64,000 bases of DNA from Blastocatellia bacterium UBA7656 (GTDB taxonomy: Bacteria > Acidobacteriota > Blastocatellia > UBA7656): assembly GCA_002483445.1 (NCBI GenBank), contig DLHY01000037.1:10666-74665 (forward strand), read 5' to 3'. Positions 51,268-60,786 of the stretch are shown one piece after another. Numbering within the stretch: position 1 is the stretch's first letter; each line of letters starts with the position of its first letter. Position numbers and translations under genes: made by a program. A model generated the notes under the pieces. The model ran no database searches, had not been told where the DNA came from, and saw nothing but the letters and a program-made list of their open reading frames with translations.

Positions 51268-54027
51268 ATGCCTGAGTGGAAAGAAGAAATCAGAAAGCGA
51301 TTGGTGAGTTTGAAACTCTCGCCTGTTCGCGAAGCAGAGATCGTAGAGGAACTCTCTCAGCACCTTGATGATCGATACAGGGAATTGCTCGCCACAGGCG
51401 CGACTGATGAGCAGGCTTCTCGCGCGGCGCTCACGGAGTTGAGTGAGTACGACTTGCTTGCCCGTGAACTGCGGCGCGTGGAGCGGCAGGTCGGGCTGGA
51501 ACCCATCGTGATGGGAACCAATCGGAGGACAAATATGATCGCAGATTTTTGGCAGGACTTGAAATATGCAATGCGAATGATGCGCAAATCGCCGAGCTTT
51601 ACGGCCATTGCCGTGCTGGCCTTAGCGTTGGGAATCGGCGTCAATACCGCCATTTTGAGCGCAGTCAATGGCTTCGTCCTGCGCCCGCTGCCCGTGGAAA
51701 AGCCGGAGGAATTAGTGGCTCCGCATTGGGGCAAAAAAATGGACAATCAGGTTTGGGGGGAGTTCTCCTATCCGAACTACGTGGATTTGCGCGAGCAAAA
51801 CAAAAGCTTTTCCGACCTTTGTGCATGGACGGAAACATCAGCAGGCATCAGTTCCAGCGAAAGCCGCAAGTCGGGCAACGACGAACGTGCTGAGGTCGTC
51901 TGGGGCGAACTGGTCAGCGGCAATTATTTTGACGTGATGGGGGTCAACCCCCTGCTGGGGCGCGGCTTTTTGCCGGAAGAAGATCATACGCCGAATACGC
52001 ATCCTGTGGCGGTGATTAGTCATTCATTGTGGCAGCGGCGCTTCAAAGCAGACCAGGGCGTTGTGGGCAAGACGATTTACCTCAACGGCCAGCCCTTCAC
52101 CGTCATCGGCGTCATGCCGGAATCGTTTCTCGGCTCGGAATTTTATCTCCGTAAAGCGTTCTGGGCGCCCTTGATGATGGCGCAACAATTTGGCAGGCGC
52201 GCGGAATGGAAAACGGATCGCAGCTATGCGTCGGTCAAGCTGTATGGGCGTTTGAAACCTGGCCTGACGATGGCGCAGGCGGAGATGGATTTGAACCTGG
52301 TTGCCGACAATCTCGCGCAACTTTATCCCAGTGAGAATGCCGACACCAAAATCCAGCTTACTACGGAAGTGGATGGGCGGTATCAGGACGCAACCAGGGG
52401 GATCAGGTACGGCGGTTTGCTGGCCTTGTGTGTCTCCGGTCTGGTGTTGCTGGTGGCCTGCGCCAATGTGGCGAATCTGATGCTGGCGCGCGCTGCCGCG
52501 CGAGCCAGGGAGATCGGGATTAGGCTGGCTATAGGCGCGGGGCGGGGACGCATCGTGCGGCAACTCCTGACGGAAAGCGTTTTGCTTGCCTTGCTGGGCG
52601 GCGTGCTGGGTGGGGCGTTGGCGTATTGGGGAGCGGATGTGATACGGGCGACTTTTCCGCCGGTTCCGTACCCGATCAATCTTGACTATGCGCCGGATGG
52701 CTATGTCCTGAAATGGATGCTGGTCATTTCCCTTTTAACCGGCGTGATCTTTGGTTTAGCTCCGGCCTTGTTGGCTTCGCGGACTGATCTGGTCGCCGTG
52801 ATCAAAGGAGGGACGGCGAGGCCATCCCACAGCCGTCATCGCTGGAATCTGCGCAGCGCGCTGGTGGTCGCACAAGTCACGATTTCCATCGTTGTGCTGA
52901 TTTGTGCGGGGCTGTTTATTCGTAGCCTCGGCAAAGCCGTCCAAACCGATCCCGGCTTTCAGACCGAAAATCTGGTCACGATGATGATCAATCCCAGTTT
53001 GCTGGCCTACGACGACCGGGAAACCACCAGGCGGTTTTTCCCCGAACTCCTGCGCCGCATCGAAGCGCAGCCCGACGTGCGGAGGGCTGCACTGGTCAAC
53101 GAAATGCCGCTTCAGGTTGGCCACATCTTTCGCGGCCCGATTGTGAAGGAGGGCGAGATTGACCCACCGCCCAATCAGGGAGTCATCTCCGAGTGCAGTT
53201 TTGTGACGCCCAAGTATTTTGACACCCTGCGGACGCCGCTGGTGATGGGGCGCGATTTCACCGACCGCGATACGGGCGATGCGCCCGCAGTCGTGATCGT
53301 CAATCAGGAATTTGCGCGCAGGTTTTATGTCAGCGCCGAGCAGGCGATGGGGAAACGCTTTCGCTTCGCGCAAGGCACGCCGTTGATGGAAATCATCGGC
53401 ATTGCCAGAGACGGACGCTATGGCACGTTGTACGAAGACCCGAAACTGTTCATGTTCCTGCCCGTTTATCAGCATCCGCGTTCAGCCATGACTTTGATGA
53501 TCAGCGCCCAATCGGCTGGCGCTTTACAAGCAGTAGTGGAAGGCGCGCGCCGCGAAATCGCGCAGATGGACGCCCGCCTGCCGGTGGTTGGCGTGATGAT
53601 GGCGGAAGAGAATCTGTCGTTAGCGTATTGGGGGCCGCGCGTGGCGGCGGGCATGGCCTCGACGTTTGGAGTGCTGGCATTGGTGTTGGCGACGATCGGG
53701 CTCTACAGCGTGATGACTTATGCTGTCTCACAACGCGCGCGAGAAATCGGCATACGGATGGCGCTCGGCGCGCAAGTCCGCGAGGTGTTGCGATTGATTG
53801 TCAGTCAGGGAATGCGAATGGTGCTGATAGGGATTGTGCTGGGGCTGGGCGGAGCGTTTGCATTGACGCGTATGCTGGCAAGTCTGTTATTCGGCGTAGG
53901 CGCTACCGATCCTGTCACATTCGTCGGCGTAGCGATTTTATTGGCGGCGATTGCGTTGCTGGCCTGCTTCGTTCCGGCGCGACGAGCGACGAAGGTTGAT
54001 CCAATGGTGGCCTTGCGACATGAATGA
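51268..54027 (+). CDS. ADOP-type permease with prefix domain (fifth in array)
   Basis: 919 residues from ATG 51268 (MPEWKEEIRKRLVSLKLSPVREAEIVEELSQHLDDRY). Its first about 110 bp are nearly identical to the fourth gene, then GATDEQASRAALTELSE is shared with the sixth, so the prefix region is a mosaic. The permease core (DLKYAMRMMRKSPSFTAIAVLALALGIGVNTAILS... FVPARRATKVDPMVALRHE) is more divergent. Internal AATCGGAGG with ATG 51535 is present. The array is interrupted after this gene by a PQQ-propeller gene. Confidence 0.92.
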   Translation: MPEWKEEIRKRLVSLKLSPVREAEIVEELSQHLDDRYRELLATGATDEQASRAALTELSEYDLLARELRRVERQVGLEPIVMGTNRRTNMIADFWQDLKYAMRMMRKSPSFTAIAVLALALGIGVNTAILSAVNGFVLRPLPVEKPEELVAPHWGKKMDNQVWGEFSYPNYVDLREQNKSFSDLCAWTETSAGISSSESRKSGNDERAEVVWGELVSGNYFDVMGVNPLLGRGFLPEEDHTPNTHPVAVISHSLWQRRFKADQGVVGKTIYLNGQPFTVIGVMPESFLGSEFYLRKAFWAPLMMAQQFGRRAEWKTDRSYASVKLYGRLKPGLTMAQAEMDLNLVADNLAQLYPSENADTKIQLTTEVDGRYQDATRGIRYGGLLALCVSGLVLLVACANVANLMLARAAARAREIGIRLAIGAGRGRIVRQLLTESVLLALLGGVLGGALAYWGADVIRATFPPVPYPINLDYAPDGYVLKWMLVISLLTGVIFGLAPALLASRTDLVAVIKGGTARPSHSRHRWNLRSALVVAQVTISIVVLICAGLFIRSLGKAVQTDPGFQTENLVTMMINPSLLAYDDRETTRRFFPELLRRIEAQPDVRRAALVNEMPLQVGHIFRGPIVKEGEIDPPPNQGVISECSFVTPKYFDTLRTPLVMGRDFTDRDTGDAPAVVIVNQEFARRFYVSAEQAMGKRFRFAQGTPLMEIIGIARDGRYGTLYEDPKLFMFLPVYQHPRSAMTLMISAQSAGALQAVVEGARREIAQMDARLPVVGVMMAEENLSLAYWGPRVAAGMASTFGVLALVLATIGLYSVMTYAVSQRAREIGIRMALGAQVREVLRLIVSQGMRMVLIGIVLGLGGAFALTRMLASLLFGVGATDPVTFVGVAILLAAIALLACFVPARRATKVDPMVALRHE

Positions 54028-54144
54028 ACCATCTCAAATCAAGCAGGGTCATGCAAGCACGAATTTTTTTCACTCCTTAGAGCAAAATTTTTCGTAAATG
54101 GAAATGCTACCCAAAACTGATCGTACCAGCGAAAGGAAAAGACA

Positions 54145-55440
54145 ATGAAGTCACGATTACTAACTATTATTGCAACGATTTGTTTATGCTTTTCAGCCGT
54201 GTCCGTCACGGGGTCTGCCAGCCCCGGTACTCCGACTTCCGACTGGCCTCAGTGGCGAGGGCCGCAACGTAACGGGATATCGCAGGAGAGCGGCCTCCTT
54301 AAACAATGGCCTGCGGAGGGGCCGAAACTGCTCTGGCAAGTCAACGACATAGGAGACGGCTATTCAACGCCAGCAGTTGTAGGAACGCGGATATACCTGA
54401 TGAGCAACCGCGGCATGGAGAATGAGTTTGTTCAGGCTCTTTCGACTCAGGATGGCAAACCTGTCTGGACATCGCGCATCGGCAACGTAGGCAACCCTCA
54501 AGATGTGTTTTACCCGATGGCCCGGTCCACTCCGACCGTTGACGGAGAGTTCATCTACGCGCTGGGATCGGACGGCGACCTCGCCTGCCTCGAAACCCGC
54601 AGCGGCAAGATTCGCTGGCAGAAGAACATCAAGAAAGAGTTCGAAGGCAAGCCAGGCATCTGGTCTTATGCAGAATCGCCGTTGATTGATGGCGATGTGG
54701 TTGTCGTAACCCCCGGTGGCGCGCAGGCCACTATCTTGGCATTGAACAAAAAAACCGGCGCGGTCATCTGGAAATCGGCTGTTCCCGGTGGCGAGCACGC
54801 AGGTTATGCATCGGCGATTGTCGTTCAAGCGGGCGGTCGAAAACAATACGTGCAGTTTTTGAGCAAGGGCATAGTCGGAGTCGATGCCAGGACCGGCCAG
54901 TTCCTCTGGCGCTATGCGGAGGTTGCCAAAGGCGCAGCGCAAATGGTGACGCCGGTTGCTCGCGACGGATATGTGTACGGCGGAGCCAATGGCATCGGAG
55001 GCGGACTCGTCCGTTTAAGGTCGGAGGGCGGCGGAGTCGCTGCAGAGCAGGTCTACTTCGAGCGCGGACTTCCGAACAGCATAGGTGGATCGGTGCTGGT
55101 TGGTGAATATCTTTACGGCACGGTGGGCGCGGGGCTGGTCGCAGTGGAGTTCGCTACGGGGAAGGTGAAATGGCAGGCCGAGTGTATTGGCAGGAGTTCG
55201 GTAGCCTACGCCGATGGACTTTTATTTCTTCACGGCGAGAATGGAGATGTCGCGTTGGTGGAGGCGACCCCTGAAGGCTATCGTGAAAAGGGCCGATTCA
55301 CTCCGCCTGCTCAACCTAAACGTAAACGCCTGGGGCCGATGCCGGAGAAGTCGTGGACGTATCCGGTGATCGCTAATGGGAGGCTTTACATTCGGGACCT
55401 CGGGACATTATGGGTATGGGACATCAAGGCAGGTCGCTAG
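54145..55440 (+). CDS. Exported PQQ-like beta-propeller protein
   Basis: A 431-residue exported protein; signal peptide to about residue 25 (CFSAVSVTGSASPGTP). The mature start DWPQWRGPQRNGISQESGLLKQWP is the hallmark of BamB/quinoprotein-like propellers of Acidobacteriota and Planctomycetes. Repeating blades include GDGYSTPAVVGTRIYLMS, DGDLACLETRSGKIRWQKNI and TILALNKKTGAVIWKSAV. No catalytic residues of PQQ dehydrogenases are evident, so a binding or scaffold role is likelier. It sits inside the ADOP array and is directly followed by the orphaned 3' end of an ADOP gene. Confidence 0.88.
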   Translation: MKSRLLTIIATICLCFSAVSVTGSASPGTPTSDWPQWRGPQRNGISQESGLLKQWPAEGPKLLWQVNDIGDGYSTPAVVGTRIYLMSNRGMENEFVQALSTQDGKPVWTSRIGNVGNPQDVFYPMARSTPTVDGEFIYALGSDGDLACLETRSGKIRWQKNIKKEFEGKPGIWSYAESPLIDGDVVVVTPGGAQATILALNKKTGAVIWKSAVPGGEHAGYASAIVVQAGGRKQYVQFLSKGIVGVDARTGQFLWRYAEVAKGAAQMVTPVARDGYVYGGANGIGGGLVRLRSEGGGVAAEQVYFERGLPNSIGGSVLVGEYLYGTVGAGLVAVEFATGKVKWQAECIGRSSVAYADGLLFLHGENGDVALVEATPEGYREKGRFTPPAQPKRKRLGPMPEKSWTYPVIANGRLYIRDLGTLWVWDIKAGR

Positions 55441-55477
55441 TGGCGCTTGGCGGGAGTTTCTCGACACTCAATCGCCG

Positions 55478-55537
55478 TGGATTCCGGCGCGACGAGCGGC
55501 GAAGGTTGATCTGATGATTGCGTTAAGGAGTGAATGA
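55478..55537 (+). pseudogene. C-terminal remnant of an ADOP permease
   Basis: In frame the DNA reads WIPARRAAKVDLMIALRSE-stop, the conserved C-terminus of ADOP permeases (compare WIPARRATKVDPMIALRGE). No permease sequence precedes it; the PQQ gene ends 37 bp upstream. The PQQ gene therefore replaced or was inserted into a former permease gene at this place. Confidence 0.8.
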
Positions 55538-55550
55538 TCTCAATAGAGTA

Positions 55551-55607
55551 GGCGGTAGCCAGTAGAAGGTAGTCAGTGGAAAACCAAAGACTACTGACGA
55601 CCTTCTG
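55551..55607. repeat. Heptamer array before the sixth ADOP gene
   Basis: GGCGGTA, GCCAGTA, GAAGGTA, GTCAGTG form one arm and AAAGACT, ACTGACG, ACCTTCT the other, in 7-bp phase. Confidence 0.65.
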
Positions 55608-55617
55608 CCGATGAATC

Positions 55618-58308
55618 ATGCGTGACTGGAAACCTGAAATCAGAAAGCGACTCGCAGGGCTGAAGCTTGAGCCTGTGCGCGAAGCGGAGATAGTAGAGGA
55701 ACTCTCGCAGCACCTCGATGATCGATACGAGGAATTACTCGCCACAGGCGCGACTGATGAGCAGGCTTCTCGCGCGGCGATGGCGGAATTGAGTGAAAGC
55801 AGAAAGCTACGGCGGGAACTGCGGCGCGTGGAGCGGCAGGTCAGGCCGGAACCCATAATGGGAACCAATCGGAGGATGAACATGATGGCAGACTTTTGGC
55901 AGGACTTACTTTATGGCTGGCGCGTGTTGCGCCAAAATCCCGGTTTTACCCTGATCGCTGTTGTGACGCTGGCCCTGGGCATTGGCGCGAACACCGCGAT
56001 TTTCAGTCTGGTCAACAGCATTCTCCTGCGCCCGCTGCCATACGGCGAGCCGGATCGATTGGTGCGACTGATTCAGGCCAGCCCCATGCTTGGTCTTGCG
56101 ACGTGGGGGGTGTCGCAAGCTGATTTCGCCGCCTACCGTGAGCAAAATCGCTCGTTTGAAACTATAGCCCTGTTTACCAGCGGCGGGGCCAATCTGACCG
56201 GCGAGGGCGAACCGGAACGCCTGCCGATGACGAATGTCACAGCCGATTTTTTCAAAGTCTTAGGCGTCAATCCCATGCTGGGACGCACATTTCATGAGGG
56301 CGAAGATACTCCCGGCAAGAACAGCGTTTGTGTGATCAGCTACAGGCTGTGGCAACGGCGCTTCGGCGGCGATAAGAACGTCGTTGGCCGGTCGTTGCTT
56401 TTGAATAACACGCCAACGGAAATTGTCGGCGTGATGCCTGCGGAGTTCAAGTTTCCGCGACTCGATATCGATCTATGGATTCCTCTGGCGCTGAATACGG
56501 CGAGAACCGCGCCTTATTTTTTCCAGGTTGTCGCCCGACTCAAACCGGGTTTCGAAATCGCCCAGGCGCAGGCGGACACGACTGAGGTTCTGCAAAACTT
56601 TGGCCGTCAGAACCCCAACCTCAGCGAGGCCGTCGGGATCAATGAAGGCAACGGGCCGAGAACCATCGTCACGCCCTTAAAGGAAGTCCTCGTCGGCAGA
56701 ACCGAAAAACCTTTACTCGTTTTGCTCTCGGCGGTGGCTTTGGTTCTGCTCATCGCCTGCGCCAACGTCGCCAATCTCCTGCTTGCGCGCGCCACTTCGC
56801 GCACCAGAGAAATCGCCGTCCGCGTGGCGCTTGGCGCTACGCCTTCACGCATAGCCAGACAACTGTTGACCGAAAGCGTTCTCCTTTCATGCATCGGCGC
56901 GGTTGCAGGCACCGCTTTGGCCAGTCTGGGCATTCAGATGCTCGATAAATTACCTATCGACGGCATCGCGCGAATCGAAGAAGTGAATATGAGCGGAGAG
57001 GTGCTGGCCTTTACAGCCGGCCTCGCTTTGCTGACAGGTTTGCTGTTCGGGCTGATGCCTGCCCTGCGCGCTTATGGGATGGGGCTGGCGGCTGGAATGC
57101 GCGAAGGCGGGCGCGGCAGCACGGCGAATCGGCGGATAGGCAGCGCGCTTGTGGCCGCGCAGTTTGCGCTTTCTTTAATTCTCCTGATCGGCACAGGACT
57201 GCTGCTCAGGAGCTTTCAGCGACTGGAATCAGTCGATCCCGGTTTTAATCCCGAACAGACACTGACGATGAGCGCCTCATTGCCGCGCGAAAAATACGAC
57301 AAGCCGGAAAAGGTCTCGCAGTTTTATCACCATTCGATTGAGCGGCTTCGCAGCGCGCCGGGTATTCAAGCCGTGGGATTTGCCAGCAGCCTGCCATTCG
57401 CGGGCGACGGGAACTCGGACGGCATCATTATCGAAGGGCGAGAGCCACCCGATGGCAAAGTCACCGAGACAGAGCAGGCCGTCTTGCAGTCAGTCACACC
57501 CGGTCTGTTTCAGGCATTGGGCATCCCGATACTACAGGGCCGTGATTTTCAGGAAACGGACACTGCCAGTTCAATGTCGGTGGCCATAATCGATGAGCCA
57601 TTGGCGCGACGTTACTGGCCTAAGGGCGACGCACTCGGCAAGCGAATCGAGACCACAGGCGACCTGCAATGGATGACCATCGTCGGCATCACGGGCGGCG
57701 TCAATGACAACAGTCTGGCCGAAGAGAAACAACCGCATCTCTATCTGCCGATGGGGCAATGGCCTGCTCCGCGCGCCTTTCTGGTGATTCGCACCGACGG
57801 CTCGCCAGCGGCGGCCATAGGGACAGTCAGAGCGGAGATGAAACAATTAGAGCCTGACCTGCCGATTTATCTGGTTCGATCAATGACCCAGATAGTCGGG
57901 CAAAGCCTCAGCACGCAGCGGCTGACCAATCATCTACTCACGGCCTTTGCTGTCCTGGCCGCGCTGCTTGCCGCTGTCGGAATCTACGGAGTGATGTCGG
58001 TTTATGTCGGCAGCCGCACAAAAGAGTTCGGCATACGGCTCGCGCTTGGGGCCGAACCCAACCATCTGATGAGATCGGTTCTGCGACAGGGCTTGCTGCT
58101 CACCTCAGCAGGTGTTGTGGCTGGCATGGCTGGCGCTCTGGCGTTGACGCAGACCATCAGGAGTCTGTTGTTCGAGGTGAGCGCGACCGACCCGATTGTT
58201 TTTACTGGCATTCCCGTGCTGCTCGTGATGGTGGCTCTGGCAGCCTGTTACGTGCCAGCGCGCCGCAGCGCGCGCGTCGATCCGCTGGTCGCGCTCAGGC
58301 ACGAATAG
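55618..58308 (+). CDS. ADOP-type permease with prefix domain (sixth)
   Basis: 896 residues (MRDWKPEIRKRLAGLKLEPVREAEIVEELSQHLDDRYEEL). Prefix domain at about 1-60, duplicated MacB/FtsX core from about 88 (DLLYGWRVLRQNPGFTLIAVVTLALGIGANTAIFS... YVPARRSARVDPLVALRHE). The prefix shares a run of over 45 identical nt with the fifth gene (GAATTACTCGCCACAGGCGC and on). Internal AATCGGAGG with ATG 55882 is present. It is followed by TTTTCAG and TTCTGAC heptamer arrays and a convergent serine dehydratase gene. Confidence 0.92.
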   Translation: MRDWKPEIRKRLAGLKLEPVREAEIVEELSQHLDDRYEELLATGATDEQASRAAMAELSESRKLRRELRRVERQVRPEPIMGTNRRMNMMADFWQDLLYGWRVLRQNPGFTLIAVVTLALGIGANTAIFSLVNSILLRPLPYGEPDRLVRLIQASPMLGLATWGVSQADFAAYREQNRSFETIALFTSGGANLTGEGEPERLPMTNVTADFFKVLGVNPMLGRTFHEGEDTPGKNSVCVISYRLWQRRFGGDKNVVGRSLLLNNTPTEIVGVMPAEFKFPRLDIDLWIPLALNTARTAPYFFQVVARLKPGFEIAQAQADTTEVLQNFGRQNPNLSEAVGINEGNGPRTIVTPLKEVLVGRTEKPLLVLLSAVALVLLIACANVANLLLARATSRTREIAVRVALGATPSRIARQLLTESVLLSCIGAVAGTALASLGIQMLDKLPIDGIARIEEVNMSGEVLAFTAGLALLTGLLFGLMPALRAYGMGLAAGMREGGRGSTANRRIGSALVAAQFALSLILLIGTGLLLRSFQRLESVDPGFNPEQTLTMSASLPREKYDKPEKVSQFYHHSIERLRSAPGIQAVGFASSLPFAGDGNSDGIIIEGREPPDGKVTETEQAVLQSVTPGLFQALGIPILQGRDFQETDTASSMSVAIIDEPLARRYWPKGDALGKRIETTGDLQWMTIVGITGGVNDNSLAEEKQPHLYLPMGQWPAPRAFLVIRTDGSPAAAIGTVRAEMKQLEPDLPIYLVRSMTQIVGQSLSTQRLTNHLLTAFAVLAALLAAVGIYGVMSVYVGSRTKEFGIRLALGAEPNHLMRSVLRQGLLLTSAGVVAGMAGALALTQTIRSLLFEVSATDPIVFTGIPVLLVMVALAACYVPARRSARVDPLVALRHE

Positions 58309-58418
58309 TTTTCAGTTTTCGGTTTTCAGTTTTCAGTGGGCGGTTGTTTTATTCTGACTTCTGACTTCTGACTTCTGACTTCTGACTTCTGACTTCTGAC
58401 TCCTGACTTCTGTCTTCT
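58309..58418. repeat. Two heptamer arrays between convergent genes
   Basis: TTTTCAG, TTTTCGG, TTTTCAG, TTTTCAG (58309-58336) begin right after the ADOP stop. A run of about nine TTCTGAC/TCCTGAC units (58352-58418) follows, the longest array in the window. Confidence 0.9.
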
Positions 58419-58433
58419 TATTCCTATTGACCA

Positions 58434-59789
58434 TCAGCACTCGACGACGTTGACGGCAAGCCCGCCCTGCGAAGTTTCCTTGTAGCGCGACTGCATATCG
58501 AGTCCCGTCTCGTACATAGTTCTGATCACCTGATCGAGCGAAACCTTATGGCCGCCGTCTCCCCGCATAGCCATGCGCGCGGCGTTGATGGCTTTGACTG
58601 CGCCGAGCGCGTTTCTTTCAATGCACGGAATCTGCACAAGCCCGCCTATCGGATCGCATGTCATTCCGAGGTTATGCTCCATTCCGATTTCAGCGGCATT
58701 CTCAATCTGCTCGTTCGTTCCGTCGAGCGCCGAGACCAGTCCGCCTGCGGCCATGGAACAAGCGACTCCCACTTCGCCCTGACAGCCGACCTCCGCGCCT
58801 GAAATCGATGCGTTCTCTTTGTAGAGCGCGCCTATGGCGGCGGCTGTGAGAAAAAATCTGATGATGCCTTCTTCAGACGCGCGATTCGTGAATCGCTGAT
58901 AGTAATGAAGCACTGCCGGAATTATCCCTGCGGCTCCATTGGTCGGCGCAGTCACCACGCGCCCGCCCGCCGCGTTCTCTTCGTTGACCGCCATCGCATA
59001 GACGTTCACCCAGTCCATCACATCGAGCGGATCGCTTTCAGTCTGTTCGATAAGTTTGCGGTAGAGTCTCGGCGCGCGTCGCCGCACATTCAATCCGCCG
59101 GGGAGCGTGCCATCACGCTCAAGCCCGCGACTGACGCACGACTGCATCACTTCCCAGATGCGAAGTATGCCTGCAAGCACTTCTTTTTCCGGGCGACTGC
59201 GCTTTTCGTTTTCGAGAACCATTTCGGCAATCGAAAGATCATGCTCGCGGCCCATCCCCAAAAGTTCGGTCGCGCTGTGAAACGGAAAAGGGATGTTCGC
59301 TTTCATCTCCGCGCCCGATTCTTCGCCTTCGCGAACGACGAAGCCGCCGCCGATTGAGTAATAAATCTCAGAGCGAAGCGTCCGTCCTTCTCGGTCAAAA
59401 GCGGTGAAGCGCATACCGTTGGGATGAAATGGCAGAGATAGCGTGCAATGAAACAGCAGATGATTTTCTTCAGTGAAAGAGACCTCGTGTTTGCCTGAGA
59501 GAGAAAGTTTTTTTCGCCTTCGAATTTCAGACAGTCGAGCGTCTATCGAATCGGGATCGACGAGTTCGGGGCTTTCGCCTTCGAGTCCGAGAAGGATGGC
59601 GCGATCCGTGCAGTGTCCGTGGCCTGTGAGCGCGAGCGAGCCGAACAATTCAGTTTTCACTTCGCCGCAATGCGACAACACTTCATTCAGTCCTTCGACG
59701 AAGCGGCGCGCGGCTCGCATCGGCCCTACGGTGTGCGAGCTTGACGGGCCTATGCCTACACGGAAAAGGTCAAAGATGCTTGTTGTCAT
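58434..59789 (-). CDS. sdaA: L-serine ammonia-lyase (iron-sulfur)
   Basis: This enzyme deaminates L-serine to pyruvate and ammonia using a 4Fe-4S cluster. At 451 residues it matches single-chain bacterial L-serine dehydratases (about 455). The beta domain opens FDLFRVGIGPSSSHTVGPMRAA (about 6-27). The alpha domain carries the cluster-binding cysteines in AEVGCQGEVGVACSMAAGG and GMTCDPIGGLVQIPCIERNALGAVKAINAA. It starts beside the methyltransferase relic and ends against the heptamer arrays. Confidence 0.96.
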   Translation of the reverse strand: MTTSIFDLFRVGIGPSSSHTVGPMRAARRFVEGLNEVLSHCGEVKTELFGSLALTGHGHCTDRAILLGLEGESPELVDPDSIDARLSEIRRRKKLSLSGKHEVSFTEENHLLFHCTLSLPFHPNGMRFTAFDREGRTLRSEIYYSIGGGFVVREGEESGAEMKANIPFPFHSATELLGMGREHDLSIAEMVLENEKRSRPEKEVLAGILRIWEVMQSCVSRGLERDGTLPGGLNVRRRAPRLYRKLIEQTESDPLDVMDWVNVYAMAVNEENAAGGRVVTAPTNGAAGIIPAVLHYYQRFTNRASEEGIIRFFLTAAAIGALYKENASISGAEVGCQGEVGVACSMAAGGLVSALDGTNEQIENAAEIGMEHNLGMTCDPIGGLVQIPCIERNALGAVKAINAARMAMRGDGGHKVSLDQVIRTMYETGLDMQSRYKETSQGGLAVNVVEC

Positions 59790-59791
59790 TA

Positions 59792-60698
59792 TTATTCATC
59801 TTCAGCCATTTCAGGCTGATCCTCAAGCGAGTCTATTTCTTCTTCGGCTTCCGACGATTCTGTTTCCTGCTCCGGATCGTAAGGAGTGACGCCAGCGAGA
59901 AAATCCAGTATAGGAATGGCGGCCAGTTTTTTCTTGAGGTAATCGCTGATTTCACTGTCAGGCATATTCTGAAGCTCGTGCCTTATGCTCAACCGTTCAT
60001 TCAGCCGACGTGCAAGGTCTCGCGGCCAGTATTGCATACTCATCTGAACAATTTCAGCGCCTATTTTTTCCGATAGTTTCTGAGTCTTTCTGCTTTTTGC
60101 AGGCAGTCGGTCGACTACGATAAAAGTCGTGGATTCGCTTAAAACCTCTCCAATCTCCACCTGTTTCTCGTAGCGATTCAATTTATCCTTTGAAATCTCC
60201 GAATTGCCCGGACATATAAACCCCATATCAAAACGCGCGAGTTTTCCCAGTCTGATTAAAGTAAGGCGGAGACGTGAAAACCAGATCAACCGAAGCGGCG
60301 GGCATCTCATCTATGAGAGCGACGCAATCGCTTAAACCGACGGTGTTACGCAGGCTCGATATCGGATATGCAGCAGGAATTCTCCGCTTCGCCACAACGC
60401 GCTCTTCATCTTTCTTTAGAATGCGCGCTTCCAGCATTTCAGGTCTGGTCGTTTTTTCAGGCACTATCTCAGTCGTGTAAGCGTTGATTACCGCCTCGCC
60501 CATTCTCGCGTTTGATTCTCTATAGCATAACGGCACGCGCCAGACGTGATAGCGATCATCGACTTCCGGCAATCCGAAAACAACCACATTGCACAGGTCG
60601 ATCTCCTGCAGCCAGGACGATGTAATCTCTTTAGCCTGGGCTACGGTAGTTACAATATAGTTTCTCGACTCAGAAACAAGGGGCTTATTGCGTGCCAT
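59792..60698 (-). pseudogene. DNA methyltransferase relic with frame break
   Basis: Frame one (60698-60228) gives 156 residues ending in MPAASVDLVFTSPPYFNQTGKTRAF. The SVDLVFTSPPY sequence is motif IV of amino-methyltransferases for DNA. A second frame takes over at about GKLARFDMGF and runs to 59792 (SEISKDKLNRYEKQVEIGEVLSESTTFIVVDRLPAKSRKTQKL...), without motif I (FxGxG) or the rest of the methyltransferase. The second part faintly resembles a BRCT-like segment (TTFIVVDRL). I read it as the remnant of a restriction-modification locus, with an internal deletion and frameshift. Confidence 0.55.
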
Positions 60699-60786
60699 AG
60701 GTTGGAACCCTTTAATCAGTCTCTACTCGAATGGTTTATAGAGTATCTCCCGAAGGTAGGCAAGCTCTTCCGATCAGCAAGTCAGG

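Noticed and set aside
58352..58418. Tandem repeats as a CRISPR array
   Set aside because: The units are 7 bp in direct tandem with no spacers, and no cas genes are present.
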